Assembly: GCF_963662805.1 (NCBI RefSeq)
Contig: NZ_OY759870.1
Coordinates: 124,001-188,000, forward strand
Direction: 5' to 3'
DNA: 64,000 nt
From: an uncultured Cohaesibacter sp.
GTDB taxonomy: Bacteria; Pseudomonadota; Alphaproteobacteria; Rhizobiales; Cohaesibacteraceae
Positions 53,364 through 63,032 of this stretch are shown here, piece after piece; positions within the stretch are counted from its first letter, which is position 1; each line of letters opens with the position of its first letter. The notes beneath the pieces are model-generated. The model was not told the origin of the DNA, did no database searches, and was given only the letters and a program-made list of their open reading frames with translations. The translations under genes were made by a program, and so were the position numbers.

Positions 53364-55285
53364 TGACCATTGAAACCGATACCGTTTCCAAACGCACACC
53401 CCTGAAGGGCGAAGACTTCGCCCGCGAGGAAAGCCGCGACATCCTGCGCTTTCTGACCTGCGGCAGCGTTGATGATGGCAAGTCGACCCTCATTGGTCGC
53501 CTGTTGTTCGACAGCAAGACGATCTTCGAGGATCAGCTTTCCGCGCTCGAAGTGGTCAGCAAGAAACACGGCACCACCGGCGATGACATTGACCTCGCGC
53601 TGCTGCTTGATGGCCTTCAGGCCGAGCAGGAGCAGGGCATCACCATCGATGTGGCCTATCGCTTCTTTGCGACCGACAAGCGCAAGTTCATTGTCGCCGA
53701 CACCCCCGGTCATGAGCAATATACCCGCAACATGGCCACAGGCGCTTCCAACTGTGATCTGGCGGTGATCCTGATCGATGCCCGCAAGGGCGTGCTGACC
53801 CAGACCCGTCGCCACAGCTTCATCAATTCGCTGATCGGCGTGCGCCATGTGGTGTTGGCGGTCAACAAGATGGATCTGATGGACAATTCGCAAGAGGTGT
53901 TTGACAACATCGTCGCCGAATACGAAGACTTCGCCAGAAGCTTCGAGTTCGAGACCATCACGGCGGTGCCGATCTCGGCCCGCTATGGCGACAATGTCGT
54001 GGTCAAGAGCGATGCCATGCCCTGGTATGAGGGGCCGACCCTCCTGGGCTACCTTGAGGAAATCGACGTAGAGAGCGCCGACCGCGCCCTGCCGTTCCGC
54101 TTTCCCGTCCAGTGGGTCAACCGCCCGAACCTCAACTTCCGCGGCTTCTCGGGCACCGTTGCCTCCGGCTTTGCCCGGGTCGGCGATGAACTGGTCGTGG
54201 CCAAGTCTGGCAAGACCAGCCGCATCAAGCAGATCGTCACCATGGATGGTGAGCTTGAGGAGACCGAGGCAGGAGACGCGGTCACCATCACCCTTGAGGA
54301 CGAGATTGACATCTCGCGTGGTGATCTGCTGGCCCCGGCAAGACATCGCCCGCTGGTGACCGACCAGATCTCGGCCCATCTCATCTGGATGGACACAAGC
54401 CACCTGCTCATCGGTCGCCCCTATATCATCAAGATGGGCACCCAGCAGACACAGGCGACGGTGACGGCGCTCAAGCACAAAGTGGATGTCAACAATTCCA
54501 CCCACCAGATGGCGGGCAAGGCACTCGAGCTCAACGAGATCGGCTTCTGCAACCTCGCCTTCGCCGATCCACTCGCTATGGACACCTATGAAGAGAACCG
54601 CAAGACCGGCTCCTTCATCCTCATCGACCGCTTCACCAACCAGACCGTGGCTGCCGGTCTCGTCTGGTTCGGCCTGAGACGGGCGGAGAATATTCACTGG
54701 CAGGCGGTCGACGTCGACAAGGGATCGCGCGCGGCGATGAAATATCAGACGCCGAAGGTGCTCTGGTTCACCGGCCTCAGCGGCTCGGGCAAGTCGACCA
54801 TTGCCAACCTTGTCGAGAAGCGACTGCATAAGGAAGGACGCCACACCTATCTGCTTGATGGCGACAACGTCCGCCATGGGCTCAACAAGGATCTCGGCTT
54901 CACCGATGTCGACCGCGTGGAGAATATCCGCCGTATCGGCGAGGTTGCCAAGTTGATGGTCGATGCTGGTCTCGTGGTGCTCACGGCCTTCATCTCTCCT
55001 TATGAGGCCGAGCGCCGCATGGTGCGCGAAATGCTGGGCGAGGGCGAGTTTGTCGAGATTTTTGTCGACACTCCGCTTGAGGTCTGCGAAGAACGCGACG
55101 TCAAGGGTCTCTATGCCAAGGCCCGATCCGGTCAACTCAAGAACTTCACGGGCATCGACAGCCCCTATGAAGCACCGAGTAAGCCGGAAATCCATGTCAA
55201 CACCGCGACCATGTCGGCCGATGAAGCCGCCGAGATCATCGCGCAATATCTGCTCGGAGAAGAAGTGCATGACTGGACTGTGTGA
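53363..55285 (+). CDS. cysNC: Bifunctional sulfate adenylyltransferase subunit 1 / adenylyl-sulfate kinase
   Basis: A 640-residue fusion. The N-terminal part is a translation-factor-type GTPase (CysN, about 1-450) with G1 GSVDDGKSTLIGRL, G3 DTPGHEQY and G4 NKMD. The C-terminal part is APS kinase (CysC, about 455-640) with a P-loop GLSGSGKST and the DGDNVRHGLNKDLGF motif. The fusion makes PAPS from APS and is typical of alphaproteobacteria, where homologous NodPQ supply PAPS for sulfated Nod factors. CysQ follows with a 17-bp overlap. Confidence 0.96.
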   Translation: MTIETDTVSKRTPLKGEDFAREESRDILRFLTCGSVDDGKSTLIGRLLFDSKTIFEDQLSALEVVSKKHGTTGDDIDLALLLDGLQAEQEQGITIDVAYRFFATDKRKFIVADTPGHEQYTRNMATGASNCDLAVILIDARKGVLTQTRRHSFINSLIGVRHVVLAVNKMDLMDNSQEVFDNIVAEYEDFARSFEFETITAVPISARYGDNVVVKSDAMPWYEGPTLLGYLEEIDVESADRALPFRFPVQWVNRPNLNFRGFSGTVASGFARVGDELVVAKSGKTSRIKQIVTMDGELEETEAGDAVTITLEDEIDISRGDLLAPARHRPLVTDQISAHLIWMDTSHLLIGRPYIIKMGTQQTQATVTALKHKVDVNNSTHQMAGKALELNEIGFCNLAFADPLAMDTYEENRKTGSFILIDRFTNQTVAAGLVWFGLRRAENIHWQAVDVDKGSRAAMKYQTPKVLWFTGLSGSGKSTIANLVEKRLHKEGRHTYLLDGDNVRHGLNKDLGFTDVDRVENIRRIGEVAKLMVDAGLVVLTAFISPYEAERRMVREMLGEGEFVEIFVDTPLEVCEERDVKGLYAKARSGQLKNFTGIDSPYEAPSKPEIHVNTATMSADEAAEIIAQYLLGEEVHDWTV

Positions 55286-56057
55286 TGGCCTCGTCGAGGC
55301 GGCCCTCGAGGCTGCCGAAGTCATCCTCGACATCTACGAGACGGATTTCGATGTCGAGATCAAGGGCGACGAGTCCCCTGTCACACGAGCCGATCAGGCA
55401 GCAGAAGCCATCATCCTGAAGCACCTCGCAGCGCTTGCTCCGGGTATTCCGGTGGTGGCCGAAGAATCGGTCGCCGCTGGGCACATTCCGGACATCGACG
55501 GCGAATTCTTCCTCGTCGATCCCCTTGATGGCACCAAGGAGTTTATAAAGCGCAATGGCGAGTTCACGGTCAACATCGCGCTCATTCGCGACAATGTGCC
55601 GGTCATGGGCGTCATTCACACCCCCGCCAAGGGGTTCCTCTTTGCCGGAGAAGTCGGCAAGGGCGCATGGCGTGCCGAGGTCGCAGACCCGCGCAAGAGC
55701 CACGAGCTGACGAACTGCCGGCCGATCTCGGTCCGCACTCCCGGTGAAGAGGTCTGCGTGGTCGGCTCCCGCTCCCATCACACGCCCGAGGCGGAAGCCT
55801 ATCTCAAGGCCTACTGCTTGGGTGAGAAGAAGGCCATTGGTTCCTCGCTCAAATTCTGCCTTCTGGCCGCCGGAGAGGCCGACCTCTACCCGCGCTATGG
55901 CCGCACTATGGAATGGGACACGGCAGCGGGCGATGCCATCCTGTCCGCAGCGGGCGGGACGGTGCTCACCACGGACGGTGCCCGGCTCACCTATGGCAAG
56001 CGCCTTCAGGACGACGCCCCCTTCGCGAATCCCTTCTTTATCGCAAAGACGACATAG
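55269..56057 (+). CDS. cysQ: 3'(2'),5'-bisphosphate nucleotidase
   Basis: A 262-residue inositol-monophosphatase-superfamily enzyme. The metal-binding motifs are DPLDGTKEF and WDTAAGDAIL; Glu of the VVAEES segment is another ligand. CysQ removes the 3' phosphate from PAP, the by-product of sulfotransferase or PAPS reductase. ATG 55269 has a GGAGAAG ribosome site and overlaps cysNC by 17 bp, so the longer frame is rejected. Its presence with cysDNC but without cysH suggests PAPS use by sulfotransferases. Confidence 0.94.
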   Translation: MTGLCDGLVEAALEAAEVILDIYETDFDVEIKGDESPVTRADQAAEAIILKHLAALAPGIPVVAEESVAAGHIPDIDGEFFLVDPLDGTKEFIKRNGEFTVNIALIRDNVPVMGVIHTPAKGFLFAGEVGKGAWRAEVADPRKSHELTNCRPISVRTPGEEVCVVGSRSHHTPEAEAYLKAYCLGEKKAIGSSLKFCLLAAGEADLYPRYGRTMEWDTAAGDAILSAAGGTVLTTDGARLTYGKRLQDDAPFANPFFIAKTT

Positions 56058-56401
56058 CGCCTCGCTTCCCCCGGAATCCACAGCTCTTGTGTCATGTCAC
56101 TCCTTCAGGCGCGGCATGATCGTCCATTGGTGCTAATAGACAAAAAGTCACTTGCAAAAGCAACTGATATCGGGCGCAATCAGAGGTAATCGAACCCGAG
56201 TCAAAGTCCCACCGACTCGCGCCTCCGCATTGTTTGCGAGAGACTGGCGCGGGATGAGCGTTGTTATACGCTTTTGGGCAGCAAAAGACGCAATTTTCGA
56301 TGGTGCCGCCCAAACACTGGGGTAGTGCCTGTCAAACCTCTGATCTGCAGACGCCTCCCCCGCAGTTGCAAAGGCGTCTGCTCATTCGATGAGAAGGCGC
56401 C
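56058..56401. other. Intergenic region with an inverted repeat in the manC leader
   Basis: A 344-bp gap. No gene is seen. A perfect 10-bp repeat GCAGACGCCT (56347-56356) / AGGCGTCTGC (56372-56381) lies 20 bp upstream of the manC start codon and could form a leader hairpin or an operator. Confidence 0.45.
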
Positions 56402-57823
56402 GTGATCACCCCTGTCCTCCTTTGTGGCGGCTCTGGCTCTCGCCTGTGGCCCCTGTCCCGCAAATCCTACCCAAAGCAGTTCGTGCAGTTGGTGGGGGGT
56501 GACACGCTGTTTCAGGCCTCCGCAAAGCGTCTGTCCGGGGAAGGCTATGCCGCGCCGCTGATCGTGACCAACAAGGACTTCCGCTTTATCGTTACCGAAC
56601 AACTCGTCGAGGAGGGGATCGACCCCGGTGCAGTGATCATCGAACCGGAACGGCTCAACACCGGCCCGGTCGTCCTTGCCGCCGCGCTCTTGCAGCAGGA
56701 CCTCGATCCAGATGCGCTGCTGCTTGTCGCGCCGTCCGATCATCTTGTCCCGGATGTCGAAGCCTTCCGAAAATCCGTAGAGGTTGCGCGTGAGGCGGCG
56801 CTTGAAGGCAAGCTGGTGACGTTCGGTATCCGGCCCGACTATCCCGAGACAGGATACGGTTACCTCGAACTCGCCGAATGCATCGACGGCAAGGCGCCTC
56901 GGGCCTTCGAGCTCAAGTGCTTTGTTGAAAAGCCATGCCTTGAGGATGCCAGAACAATGGTCGCTTCAGGGGCTCATCTCTGGAACGCAGGCATCTTTCT
57001 CTTCTCGGTCAAGACGATCATCAAGGCCTTTCGCGATCACGCGCCCCAGCTCGTCGAGCCGGTGGAAGAGGCCGTCAAGCATCGCCGGATGGACCTTGGT
57101 TTCCTGCGCCTTGATCCCTTTTTCTGGTCTCAGGCGGAGGATATTTCCATCGACTACGCGGTCATGGAAAAGGCGGACAATCTTGCCGTTGTGCCCTTCA
57201 CCTCCGACTGGTCCGATCTGGGGGGCTGGGATGCGGTCTGGCGCGAAAGCGAAAAGGACGAGGATGGCGTCGCCACTTCGGGACCAGTGACCGCCATCGA
57301 ATGCCGGAACACGCTTTTGCGTTCGGAGGATGAGACGCTGGAACTCGTCGGCATCGGCCTTGAAAATCTCGTCGCCATTGCGATGCCGGACGCGGTGCTG
57401 GTTGCCAACACGAATAGGGCGCAGGATGTGCGTAGAGCCGTTGACGCCCTGAAGGCCAAGCGGGCTGAGCAGGCTGAGGACTTCGCGCTGGAGCACCGCC
57501 CCTGGGGCTGGTACGAACGCCTCGTGGTCGGTCAGCGTTTTCAGGTCAATCGCATCGTCGTCCATCCCGGCGCCAGCATGTCCCTCCAGTCTCATCATCA
57601 TCGTGCTGAGCATTGGATCGTGGTGGAAGGAACGGCCCGCATCACTCTGGACGAGGAAACCAGCCTGCTGGCCGAAAACCAGTCTGTCTATATTCCTCTG
57701 GGTGTTGTGCATCGCCTCGAAAATCCGGGCAAGCTCCCCGCGGTCCTGATCGAAGTGCAAACTGGCTCCTATCTCGGCGAGGACGACATCATCCGCTTCG
57801 AGGATCTCTACCATCGCGCCTGA
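56402..57823 (+). CDS. manC: Mannose-1-phosphate guanylyltransferase / mannose-6-phosphate isomerase
   Basis: A 473-residue bifunctional protein. The N-terminal pyrophosphorylase domain (about 1-345) shows LCGGSGSRLWPLSRKSYPKQ, NTGPVVLAAALL and FVEKPCL. The C-terminal cupin-type isomerase domain has LQSHHHRAEHWIVVEGTA. It makes GDP-mannose for polysaccharide. The start codon is GTG at 56402, with a GAGAAGG ribosome site before it. It follows the cysDNCQ genes and, with galE, suggests a surface-polysaccharide precursor set. Confidence 0.95.
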   Translation: MITPVLLCGGSGSRLWPLSRKSYPKQFVQLVGGDTLFQASAKRLSGEGYAAPLIVTNKDFRFIVTEQLVEEGIDPGAVIIEPERLNTGPVVLAAALLQQDLDPDALLLVAPSDHLVPDVEAFRKSVEVAREAALEGKLVTFGIRPDYPETGYGYLELAECIDGKAPRAFELKCFVEKPCLEDARTMVASGAHLWNAGIFLFSVKTIIKAFRDHAPQLVEPVEEAVKHRRMDLGFLRLDPFFWSQAEDISIDYAVMEKADNLAVVPFTSDWSDLGGWDAVWRESEKDEDGVATSGPVTAIECRNTLLRSEDETLELVGIGLENLVAIAMPDAVLVANTNRAQDVRRAVDALKAKRAEQAEDFALEHRPWGWYERLVVGQRFQVNRIVVHPGASMSLQSHHHRAEHWIVVEGTARITLDEETSLLAENQSVYIPLGVVHRLENPGKLPAVLIEVQTGSYLGEDDIIRFEDLYHRA

Positions 57824-58108
57824 GTACCTTGGGCGTCTCATCGTCAGTCCGGTTCAAAGTGTGGCTTTTTCAATCGGTACCAATCCGTACAGCTATTGCA
57901 CGCGGGGTGTTTCGTTCTTACGTGAAGACAGCGCGGATGACGACCCTGCGGGAAAGCCCGTAGGACGCGAGTAACCCAACGTCAACTCTCTGTGGAGCCG
58001 TGCAAAGAGATAGCTTGCGACTGCGGGGTTGGGCCACCTATGCTCGGCGTCGAGTCGATTGCCCTGCAAAAGGACAAGAATACCCACACGTTACCGAGGT
58101 GCAGCCCG

Positions 58109-59395
58109 ATGTCAGAAAAAAGTTTCCTGAGTGATATGCTTCAACGCATTGCCCGTGCAGGACCGTTCCTATCCTCCAAACTGGCTTTGACACCGGACAA
58201 CCTGATCGAGCTCTGCGAAGAGCTGGTGAGCGACAAGGGTGAGGCATCGGGCCTCAAGACCGCTTTCAAGATCATGGACATTTATGATTCTGCCACGATG
58301 GACGAGCGGCGGGGGTTCTTCCTCGATATGGCTGAAAAATTCGGGGTCAATCACGAGGCTCTCGATGCGGTGGTCAAGAGCTGGAAACCCGGCGACAACA
58401 CGGCGGCCCGCGAGCTTTATTATGCCTCTCAGCCGCGCAGTCAGGAGCTGATCCGGCGATTGAACCGCGTTCCCGGCGGCGCAGCACGACTGGTGCGCAT
58501 GCGCTCCGACCTTCTGGGCTTCGTCAAGGAAGAGCCGAGTCTCAAGGCGCTCGACCATGACTTCCAGCATCTCTTCTCCTTCTGGTTCACCCGTGGCTTC
58601 CTCGAGATTGACCAGATCGACTGGTCGACCCCCGCCTCCATTCTGGAAAAGATCATCGCCTACGAGGCCGTGCATCAGATCCATGGCTGGGATGATCTGC
58701 GCCAGCGCGTTGCCGAGAGAGATCGGCGGATGTTTGCCTTCTTCCATCCTGCGATGCCCGGCGACCCCCTGATCTTCGTCGAGGTCGCCCTGACCAAAGG
58801 CATCCCCGGCTCGATCAGCGATATCCTGAAACAGGACCGGGACCCGATCGATCCCAACGAGGCGACCTGCGCGGTCTTCTACTCCATTTCCAACTGCCAG
58901 AACGGTCTGCGTGGTATTTCCTTCGGTAACTTCCTGATCAAGCAGGTTGTCGCGGAGCTGCAGCGGGATCTGCCGTCCCTCAACACCTTCGTCACGCTGT
59001 CGCCTGTGCCGGGACTGCGCCGCTGGGTCAACCAGTCCCTCGAAGGTGAAGAGCCTCTCCTGACCGAGGCTGATCGGGCGCAACTCGAGGCCCTTGGTCC
59101 AGACGATGTGCCCTCACCGGAATTTGCAGCGCGGCTGGCAGCGCGTTATCTGATCAATGCACGCAGCAAGCGCGGCACAGCATTCGATCCGGTCGCACAC
59201 TTCCATCTGGGCAACGGAGCGATCCTGCACAAGGTCCACGCCAACGCCGACCTGTCCGCCAATGGCAAGAAGAACAGCTGGGGCGTAATGGTCAACTACT
59301 TGTACAATGAGGCAAAGATCGAGGAACATCATCAGGCCTATGCCACGGATACGAAGATTGCCCATTCTTCAGAAGTAAGGTCATTGGCAAAATAG
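58109..59395 (+). CDS. Malonyl-CoA decarboxylase
   Basis: A 428-residue enzyme. The N-terminal helical domain (about 1-150) is followed by a GNAT-like catalytic domain with ALDHDFQHLFSFWFTRGFLEI, FFHPAMPGDPLIFVEVAL and FYSISNCQNGLRGISFGNFLIK. The C-terminal FHLGNGAILHKVHANADLS is a further family segment. It converts malonyl-CoA to acetyl-CoA and CO2. ATG 58109 has a GAGGTG ribosome site; the 39-residue upstream extension is rejected. No malonyl-CoA synthetase gene lies next to it. A terminator follows at 59445-59480. Confidence 0.95.
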   Translation: MSEKSFLSDMLQRIARAGPFLSSKLALTPDNLIELCEELVSDKGEASGLKTAFKIMDIYDSATMDERRGFFLDMAEKFGVNHEALDAVVKSWKPGDNTAARELYYASQPRSQELIRRLNRVPGGAARLVRMRSDLLGFVKEEPSLKALDHDFQHLFSFWFTRGFLEIDQIDWSTPASILEKIIAYEAVHQIHGWDDLRQRVAERDRRMFAFFHPAMPGDPLIFVEVALTKGIPGSISDILKQDRDPIDPNEATCAVFYSISNCQNGLRGISFGNFLIKQVVAELQRDLPSLNTFVTLSPVPGLRRWVNQSLEGEEPLLTEADRAQLEALGPDDVPSPEFAARLAARYLINARSKRGTAFDPVAHFHLGNGAILHKVHANADLSANGKKNSWGVMVNYLYNEAKIEEHHQAYATDTKIAHSSEVRSLAK

Positions 59396-59918
59396 TAAAA
59401 GTTGTAGAACCTTCAATAAGATATCCAGAATTGCTTTCAAATATGAAAGGCGGGTGCAGTTCAATGCATTCGCCTTTTTCTTTGCGTGGCGGCGATTTGT
59501 TTGGTTGTGTGAAAAATAAAATCTGGTTGCAACAATTCAATCAAAGAGAACGATTTAGAAGTTTTGATCAAAATCTCTACTTCCCGACAATGAGTGCTGA
59601 AACGATAGCAAAAAAGTTGCTTTCAGTTTTGCGTAAAAATTTAATTCTACAAAGATACAGAGAAACATCAAATTCATGAGGATATGCTCCATATTTTGGA
59701 ACTTCAATAAAAATATATTTCTTACACGGTTCGTAAAAGTGCTGAAAAATTAAGAAGCAAACTACCAAGTTTAGTTAGAATTAAGGATGAGTTTTGGGAG
59801 TGCTTTGCTTCCAAAGAGTGGGAAATTTAGTGGGTTGTAATCTCGAGCCTTTTGATCGGAATGCGGAACCGATCCTTCGGGGAGAGAGACAATCGTGAGC
59901 ATAGGTGGATAAGACAAA
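59396..59918. other. AT-rich intergenic region upstream of the second chemoreceptor gene
   Basis: A 523-bp gap of visibly lower GC between 59,480 and 59,830 than its surroundings. A terminator at 59445-59480 opens it. Small frames such as 59590-59679 lack a ribosome site and any known domain. The region probably holds the chemoreceptor promoter, which I cannot place. Confidence 0.4.
59445..59480 (+). terminator. Rho-independent terminator after the malonyl-CoA decarboxylase gene
   Basis: GAAAGGCG pairs with CGCCTTTTTC, the last half forming the U-run; the inner part can also pair (GTGCA/TGCAT). It ends the decarboxylase transcript. Confidence 0.8.
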
Positions 59919-61594
59919 ATGCGCTTCACTATTGCAAAGAGGTTGTACCTGTTGGTTGGAGTCTTCCTGATCGGTATCTCCGTGATGGTCTTCACCCTCA
60001 ATCAGAATGCGGCGTCTAACCTTTCAGAACAGAAAGCGGCAGAACTGAAAAGTCTGGTGGATGCGGCCGTCCAGGTGACACAGTCGAAATATGATGCCTT
60101 CAAGGCTGGAGATCTGACCGAAGATCAGGCCATGGAGCAAGCCAAATCAGCAGTCAGGGCGATGCGCTATCGTGGTCAGGAATATTTCTGGATCAATGAT
60201 ATGGATAGCGTCATTGTGATGCATGCCGTAAAGCCCGAGCTTGAAGGCAAGAATCTCGCTGACATGAAGGACGCAATGATGTTGCGATCTTCCCGACCTT
60301 CGTGCGGACCGTGAAGGCGGACACTGCCGGTTTCGTCGGCTATCTCTGGCCAAAGCCGGGCCATGAAGATCCGGTCGACAAGCTCTCTTATGTCAAGGGC
60401 TTTGCGCCATGGGGCTGGGTCGTCGGCACGGGCGTCTATATGGACGACCTGCAGGCCATTCTCTGGCACAACACCCGGGTTGCTTTGATTATAGGTAGTC
60501 TGACCATGCTGATCGGTGTGGCCATGGCATGGTATACCCTGCGATCCATCCTGCTGCCCATGGGCTCTCTGAAGCGCGCCATGCTGCGTCTTGCCAACAA
60601 CGAGCCGATTGATCAGGTCCCTGCAGAAGGGCGTGGCGACGAGCTTGGCGAAATGGCACAGGCGGTCAAGACTTTCCGCGATATGAACATCGAGCGCCAG
60701 CATCTCAATGAACAACAGCACAAGGATCAGGCTACTCAGGCTCGCCGTCAGGCGGAGGTTGATCAGCTGATTGCCGGCTTCCGCTCCGAATCCAAGCGCG
60801 AGTTGCAGGTTGTTACCGAACAGATGGACCGGCTGCGCAAAACGGCTGGCAGCCTCACCCAACTGTCCCAATCCACGGCAGAACGGTCCGATCAGGCTCT
60901 GGGGGCAGCGTCTCTGGCGTCCTCCAACGTGCAGACGGTTGCTGCCGCCAGCGAGGAATTCGTGGCCTCTATCGGTGAGATCGGGCGTCAGGTCGAGCAG
61001 GCCACCAATGCCGTCAACGAAGCCATGGTGACCACAGGTGCTGCCAACGAGCGCGTCGGAAGCCTTGCCGCAGCTGCCCAGCAGATCGGCGACGTGATCA
61101 ACCTCATCCGCGACATTGCCGAGCAGACCAACCTGCTGGCGCTCAACGCCACCATCGAAGCGGCCCGTGCCGGTGAAATGGGCAAGGGCTTTGCGGTGGT
61201 TGCCGCCGAGGTCAAGGAACTGGCCAACCAGACCTCCAAGGCAACGGAACAGATCAGCCAGCAGATCTCGACCATCCAGCATGAAACCCAGGAAGCGGTG
61301 CAGTCGATCGAGGTCATCGGCACGACGATCGAGCAGGTGAACATCTACACCGCCTCCATTTCCGAAGCGGTCACCCAGCAGAATCTGGCGACCAACGAAA
61401 TCGCCAGCTCCATTCAGGAAGCTTCACGCGGGACCACGACCGTCAGTCAGGACATCGAAGTGGTGTCCGGCGTGGCGACCCAGACCCACACTGCCGTTGA
61501 TGAGGTCAATGCGGTCTCTGCCGACGTCAGCAGATGTGCGGCCGGGCTGACCGATACGGTGGACCGGTTCCTTGACCGGGTGGCAAACGCCTGA
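59919..61594 (+). pseudogene. Methyl-accepting chemotaxis protein, frameshifted (Cache domain)
   Basis: The gene is read as two frames, 59919-60314 and 60302-61594, which join if one base is restored near 60274. The joined protein has a membrane helix (LYLLVGVFLIGISVMVFTL), a Cache domain (MRYRGQEYFWINDMDS, PWGWVVGTGVYMDDL), a second membrane helix, a HAMP region and a signalling domain with EQTNLLALNATIEAARAGE. Restoring the frame gives VAIFPTFVRTVKADTAGF, the expected Cache sequence. No ribosome site is obvious before ATG 59919. The break is either a sequencing error or a recent inactivation. The signalling part is otherwise intact. Confidence 0.9.
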
Positions 61595-61618
61595 CCGGTG
61601 GCACGAATACAAATGCGA

Positions 61619-61646
61619 AGGGCGGGTTTCATCCCGCCCTTTTTGC
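61619..61646 (+). terminator. Rho-independent terminator after the chemoreceptor gene
   Basis: AGGGCGGG (61619-61626) pairs with CCCGCCCT (61633-61640) across a 6-nt loop, then TTTTTG. It ends the chemoreceptor transcript, 25 bp after its stop. Confidence 0.92.
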
Positions 61647-61770
61647 TATTGCCGGTACTCCTGCACGTCTGGGCAATTGCACCCGCCTCCATTTTTGACT
61701 ATCAAGGTCACCGCTGCGGCGCTTTCAGGCCACGGCCTTCGGGAGCAGCGCATAGCGAAACAGCTTCGGG

Positions 61771-63032
61771 ATGATCAGGCCCGACGGGCGAATGAGACAA
61801 CAAGGCAGAGACGACAATGGCGAACCGGCGCGGAGGCAAAACCGACACGGAATGCGGGGACACAATGGCGACAGGCAGGGCGGTGAGCCCGGCGGGCGCT
61901 CCCGATCATCCGCGCGTGGCTCCGGACGCGACAAGGGCGCTGGCGGCAAATCCTTCGACCCCAAATCTTCAGGCAGCAAATCTGGCCTGCAGAAGTCGAC
62001 CTTTACCCCCGGCCGGGTGATCAAGCAGGGCACCCGCGATCAGGCCCGCCCCAAACCTGTCGAGGAAACCCGCGAGCCCTTCATTCTGCCGCCCCGTCCC
62101 GAGGGCCCGGCACCAAGACGAGCACCGTTTGCGCTGATGGTGGACCGAGGCGTGGGATGACTATGCGCTTCTCGACATGGGCCACGCCCAGAAGCTCGAG
62201 CGCTATGGTCCCTACACCATCGTGCGGCCTGAGACACAGGCCATGGGCAGCCCGCATCTGTCCAAGGATATCTGGGACAGGGCGGACGCGATCTTTTCCG
62301 GCGACCTCGAAGAGGAAGGCCCCGGTCGCTGGCGTTATCCCGAGCCGCTTGGCGAGACATGGGAAACCCACTGGGACGGCATCCGTTTTCTCGGGCGCTT
62401 CACCGCATTCCGCCACGTCGGTTTCTTCCCCGAACAGGCCGCCCACTGGCAATGGATGGACCATCAGCTGCGCTCGGCCTTTCTGGGACGTCCTCCTCGG
62501 GTGCTCAATCTCTTCGGCTATTCCGGCATCGCCTCGCTGGTGGCTGCCCGGGCCGGCGCCGAGGTGACTCATGTGGATGCCTCCAAGAAGGCCGTCGCCT
62601 ATGGCAAGGAAAACCAGATGCTGGCGGGGCTGGATGACAAACCGATCCGCTGGATCGTCGATGACGCAATGAAGTTCGTTCAGCGCGAGATCCGCCGCGG
62701 CAATGTCTATGACGGTATCCTGCTCGATCCGCCCAAATTCGGACGCGGTCCCAAAGGGCGAGGTCTGGCAGCTGTTCGAAATGCTGCCCGAAATGCTCGA
62801 CGCCTGCCGCCAGATCCTGTCAAGGGAGGCGCTCTTCTTCACGCTCACATCCTATGCCATGCGAGCCTCCTATGCCGCCTTTGACGAGCTGATGATCGAA
62901 GTGATGACCGGGCAGGGCGGGATCGTGGAATCCGGTGAATTGATGATCGCCGAGGAAGGGGGCGGACGCACCCTCAACACCTCGCTCTATACCCGCTGGC
63001 GTCCCCTGACAAAGCAAGAGGAGACGGAGTGA
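61771..63032 (+). pseudogene. Class I SAM-dependent rRNA-type methyltransferase, frameshifted
   Basis: A methyltransferase with a basic low-complexity N-terminus (frame from 61771). The catalytic part carries motif I LNLFGYSGIASLVAARAGA, VTHVDASKKAV and motif IV LLDPPKFGRG. The frame is broken twice: near 62145 an extra C gives RAPFALMVD then a stop before the WDDYALLDMG segment, and near 62756 an extra G breaks PKGEVWQLFEMLPEML. The intact product would be a RlmI-like or related methyltransferase. The start is uncertain: ATG 61817 has a better upstream site (AAGGCAGAG) but would need a further shift. The errors are all at short homopolymers. Confidence 0.78.

Noticed and set aside
53207..55333. 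A 708-residue open frame on the minus strand
   Set aside because: It lies opposite cysNC, which has clear GTPase and kinase motifs; the antisense frame has no recognisable domain and arises from codon bias.
59590..59679. Small plus-strand frame in the AT-rich block
   Set aside because: No ribosome site or domain; it lies in a region where stop codons and A/T bias make short frames unreliable.
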